A DNA stretch of 6,409 nucleotides from Bacillota bacterium (lineage in GTDB: Bacteria; Bacillota; Clostridia; Clostridiales; Clostridiaceae): positions 1 to 6,409 of the forward strand of contig JAFADP010000102.1 in assembly GCA_023424785.1 (NCBI GenBank). The letters run 5' to 3'. Both the position numbers and the translations under genes were made by a program. The first letter of the stretch is position 1; each line of letters opens with the position of its first letter. Positions 5,521 through 6,409 of the stretch are shown here, in pieces. Under the pieces are notes generated by a model. The model did no database searches, had not been told where the DNA came from, and was given only the letters and a program-made list of their open reading frames with translations.

Positions 5521-6409
5521 CTATTTTTTATAACTTATAACAAGCATTTTGGCAAAATTATATAGGACAAATGCTATTATAGTAGTTGTCATAAATATTT
5601 GTATTCCACTTATTTCTCTTATAATATTTCCAAGTAAAACATATCCTTGAGTAGTTAAAAGAGCAGACATCTTTATTGATGCAACTATACCTATAGCCAT
5701 AGGGAATGTTAATCCTGCAAAACCTGGGTTAAATGCAAATGAGAAAAATCTTGGCAACTTATATATTATAAAACCTAAAGCACATAATACACATATATAT
5801 AATGCTGAAATTAATAATAAATTTGGTTCTTTTATAAAGTTTATATAGCTTACTACACAAAGACTTGATGGTGCAAGTAGAATTGCTTGTGTATGGAACA
5901 TAGCATCCTTTATTGGATATTTTATTAATCTATAAATCATAAATGGAGCTATTGTTAAGAATACAGCTATTCCATAATATACAACTATTTTGCATATTAA
6001 AGGTTCATTCATTACTCCACCAACTACGCTTGAAACCATTATACCGTTATATGTAACAAACCAACTTGGTACAAATGTATCCATTTTTACACCTTTTATA
6101 ACATTTTTATATGTAAAAATTAATATATGTATTGCATGAAGTATAAGAGCTGTAAACCACATAATCTTACCAACAGTTTGATTAAAATCGAAGTAATAGC
6201 TTCCAAGTATCATAGTAATCATTGTAAAGCCTGCATATAAACTTGCTGGTACTGTATTTGAATACTCATTTAAACATGTTTGAGTATGCTTAAATAGTTT
6301 AGCTATATAACATAGTAAAACCACTGTTGCACTTATCATTATAATATGTCTTATCCATGTATATCCTAGTGTTAAATATACATTAGACAATGTTGCTGCA
6401 CCAACCATT
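5521..6409 (-). CDS. TDT (TehA/SLAC1-like) family transporter, N-terminus cut by window edge
   Basis: This is a very hydrophobic polytopic membrane protein of at least 295 residues, with about nine to ten membrane segments separated by short, often lysine-containing loops. The pattern and a late segment reading NPGFAGLTFPMAIG (about 227-240) fit the tellurite-resistance/dicarboxylate (TDT) family, whose members include TehA and SLAC1-type anion channels, malate uptake proteins and sulfite exporters. An ATG lies at 6408, at the extreme edge. The segment after it (MVGAATLSNVYLTLGY) looks like the middle of the first membrane helix, so the true start is probably about 15-25 codons beyond the window. 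It ends in TAG at 5521, 18 nt before mobA. The substrate cannot be read from the sequence. An anion connected with Mo enzymes, such as nitrate, formate or sulfite, is only a guess from context. Confidence 0.85.
   Translation of the reverse strand, partial: MVGAATLSNVYLTLGYTWIRHIIMISATVVLLCYIAKLFKHTQTCLNEYSNTVPASLYAGFTMITMILGSYYFDFNQTVGKIMWFTALILHAIHILIFTYKNVIKGVKMDTFVPSWFVTYNGIMVSSVVGGVMNEPLICKIVVYYGIAVFLTIAPFMIYRLIKYPIKDAMFHTQAILLAPSSLCVVSYINFIKEPNLLLISALYICVLCALGFIIYKLPRFFSFAFNPGFAGLTFPMAIGIVASIKMSALLTTQGYVLLGNIIREISGIQIFMTTTIIAFVLYNFAKMLVISYKK

Overview
The window is a compact molybdenum cofactor (Moco) locus. It is very A+T-rich, with codons strongly biased to A/T-ending forms, AGGAGG-type ribosome sites and short intergenic gaps. 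This fits a low-GC Firmicute, most likely Clostridium sensu stricto; the species cannot be fixed from the sequence alone. Every supported gene reads on the minus strand, so transcription runs from the right edge to the left.

In transcription order the layout is as follows. A TDT (TehA/SLAC1-type) membrane transporter is cut by the right edge (5521-6409). It is followed after 18 nt by mobA (4921-5502). A 323-bp leader without a conventional gene comes next (4598-4920). It holds a five-helix RNA that matches the Moco riboswitch class, a 12-bp hairpin that shares one strand with the riboswitch closing stem, and a strong intrinsic terminator. After the terminator comes a tight cluster: a MoeA-related molybdopterin-binding protein with a C-terminal four-cysteine tail (3572-4597), moeA (2363-3568), moaC (1869-2351), mobB (1358-1879), moaA (394-1374) and a MOSC-domain protein cut by the left edge (1-373). 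These six are 3-20 nt apart or overlap, so they look like one transcript.

The enzymes form a pathway. MoaA and MoaC turn GTP into cyclic pyranopterin monophosphate. MoeA inserts molybdate into adenylylated molybdopterin. MobA adds GMP to make the guanine dinucleotide form, and MobB assists. The MOSC protein probably handles sulfur transfer or cofactor delivery. MoaD, MoaE and a stand-alone MogA/MoaB are not in the window. The 341-aa protein carries a MogA-like D-L-T-P motif and could cover the adenylylation step.

The riboswitch begins only about 5 nt after the mobA stop codon. This suggests that TDT-mobA and the biosynthesis cluster can share a transcript, with the riboswitch and terminator acting as an internal gate that limits only the downstream genes when Moco is plentiful. 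No entirely new system is visible. The most interesting points are the leader architecture (shared strand, terminator overlapped by a 33-codon reading frame), the cysteine-tailed protein and the transporter linkage.
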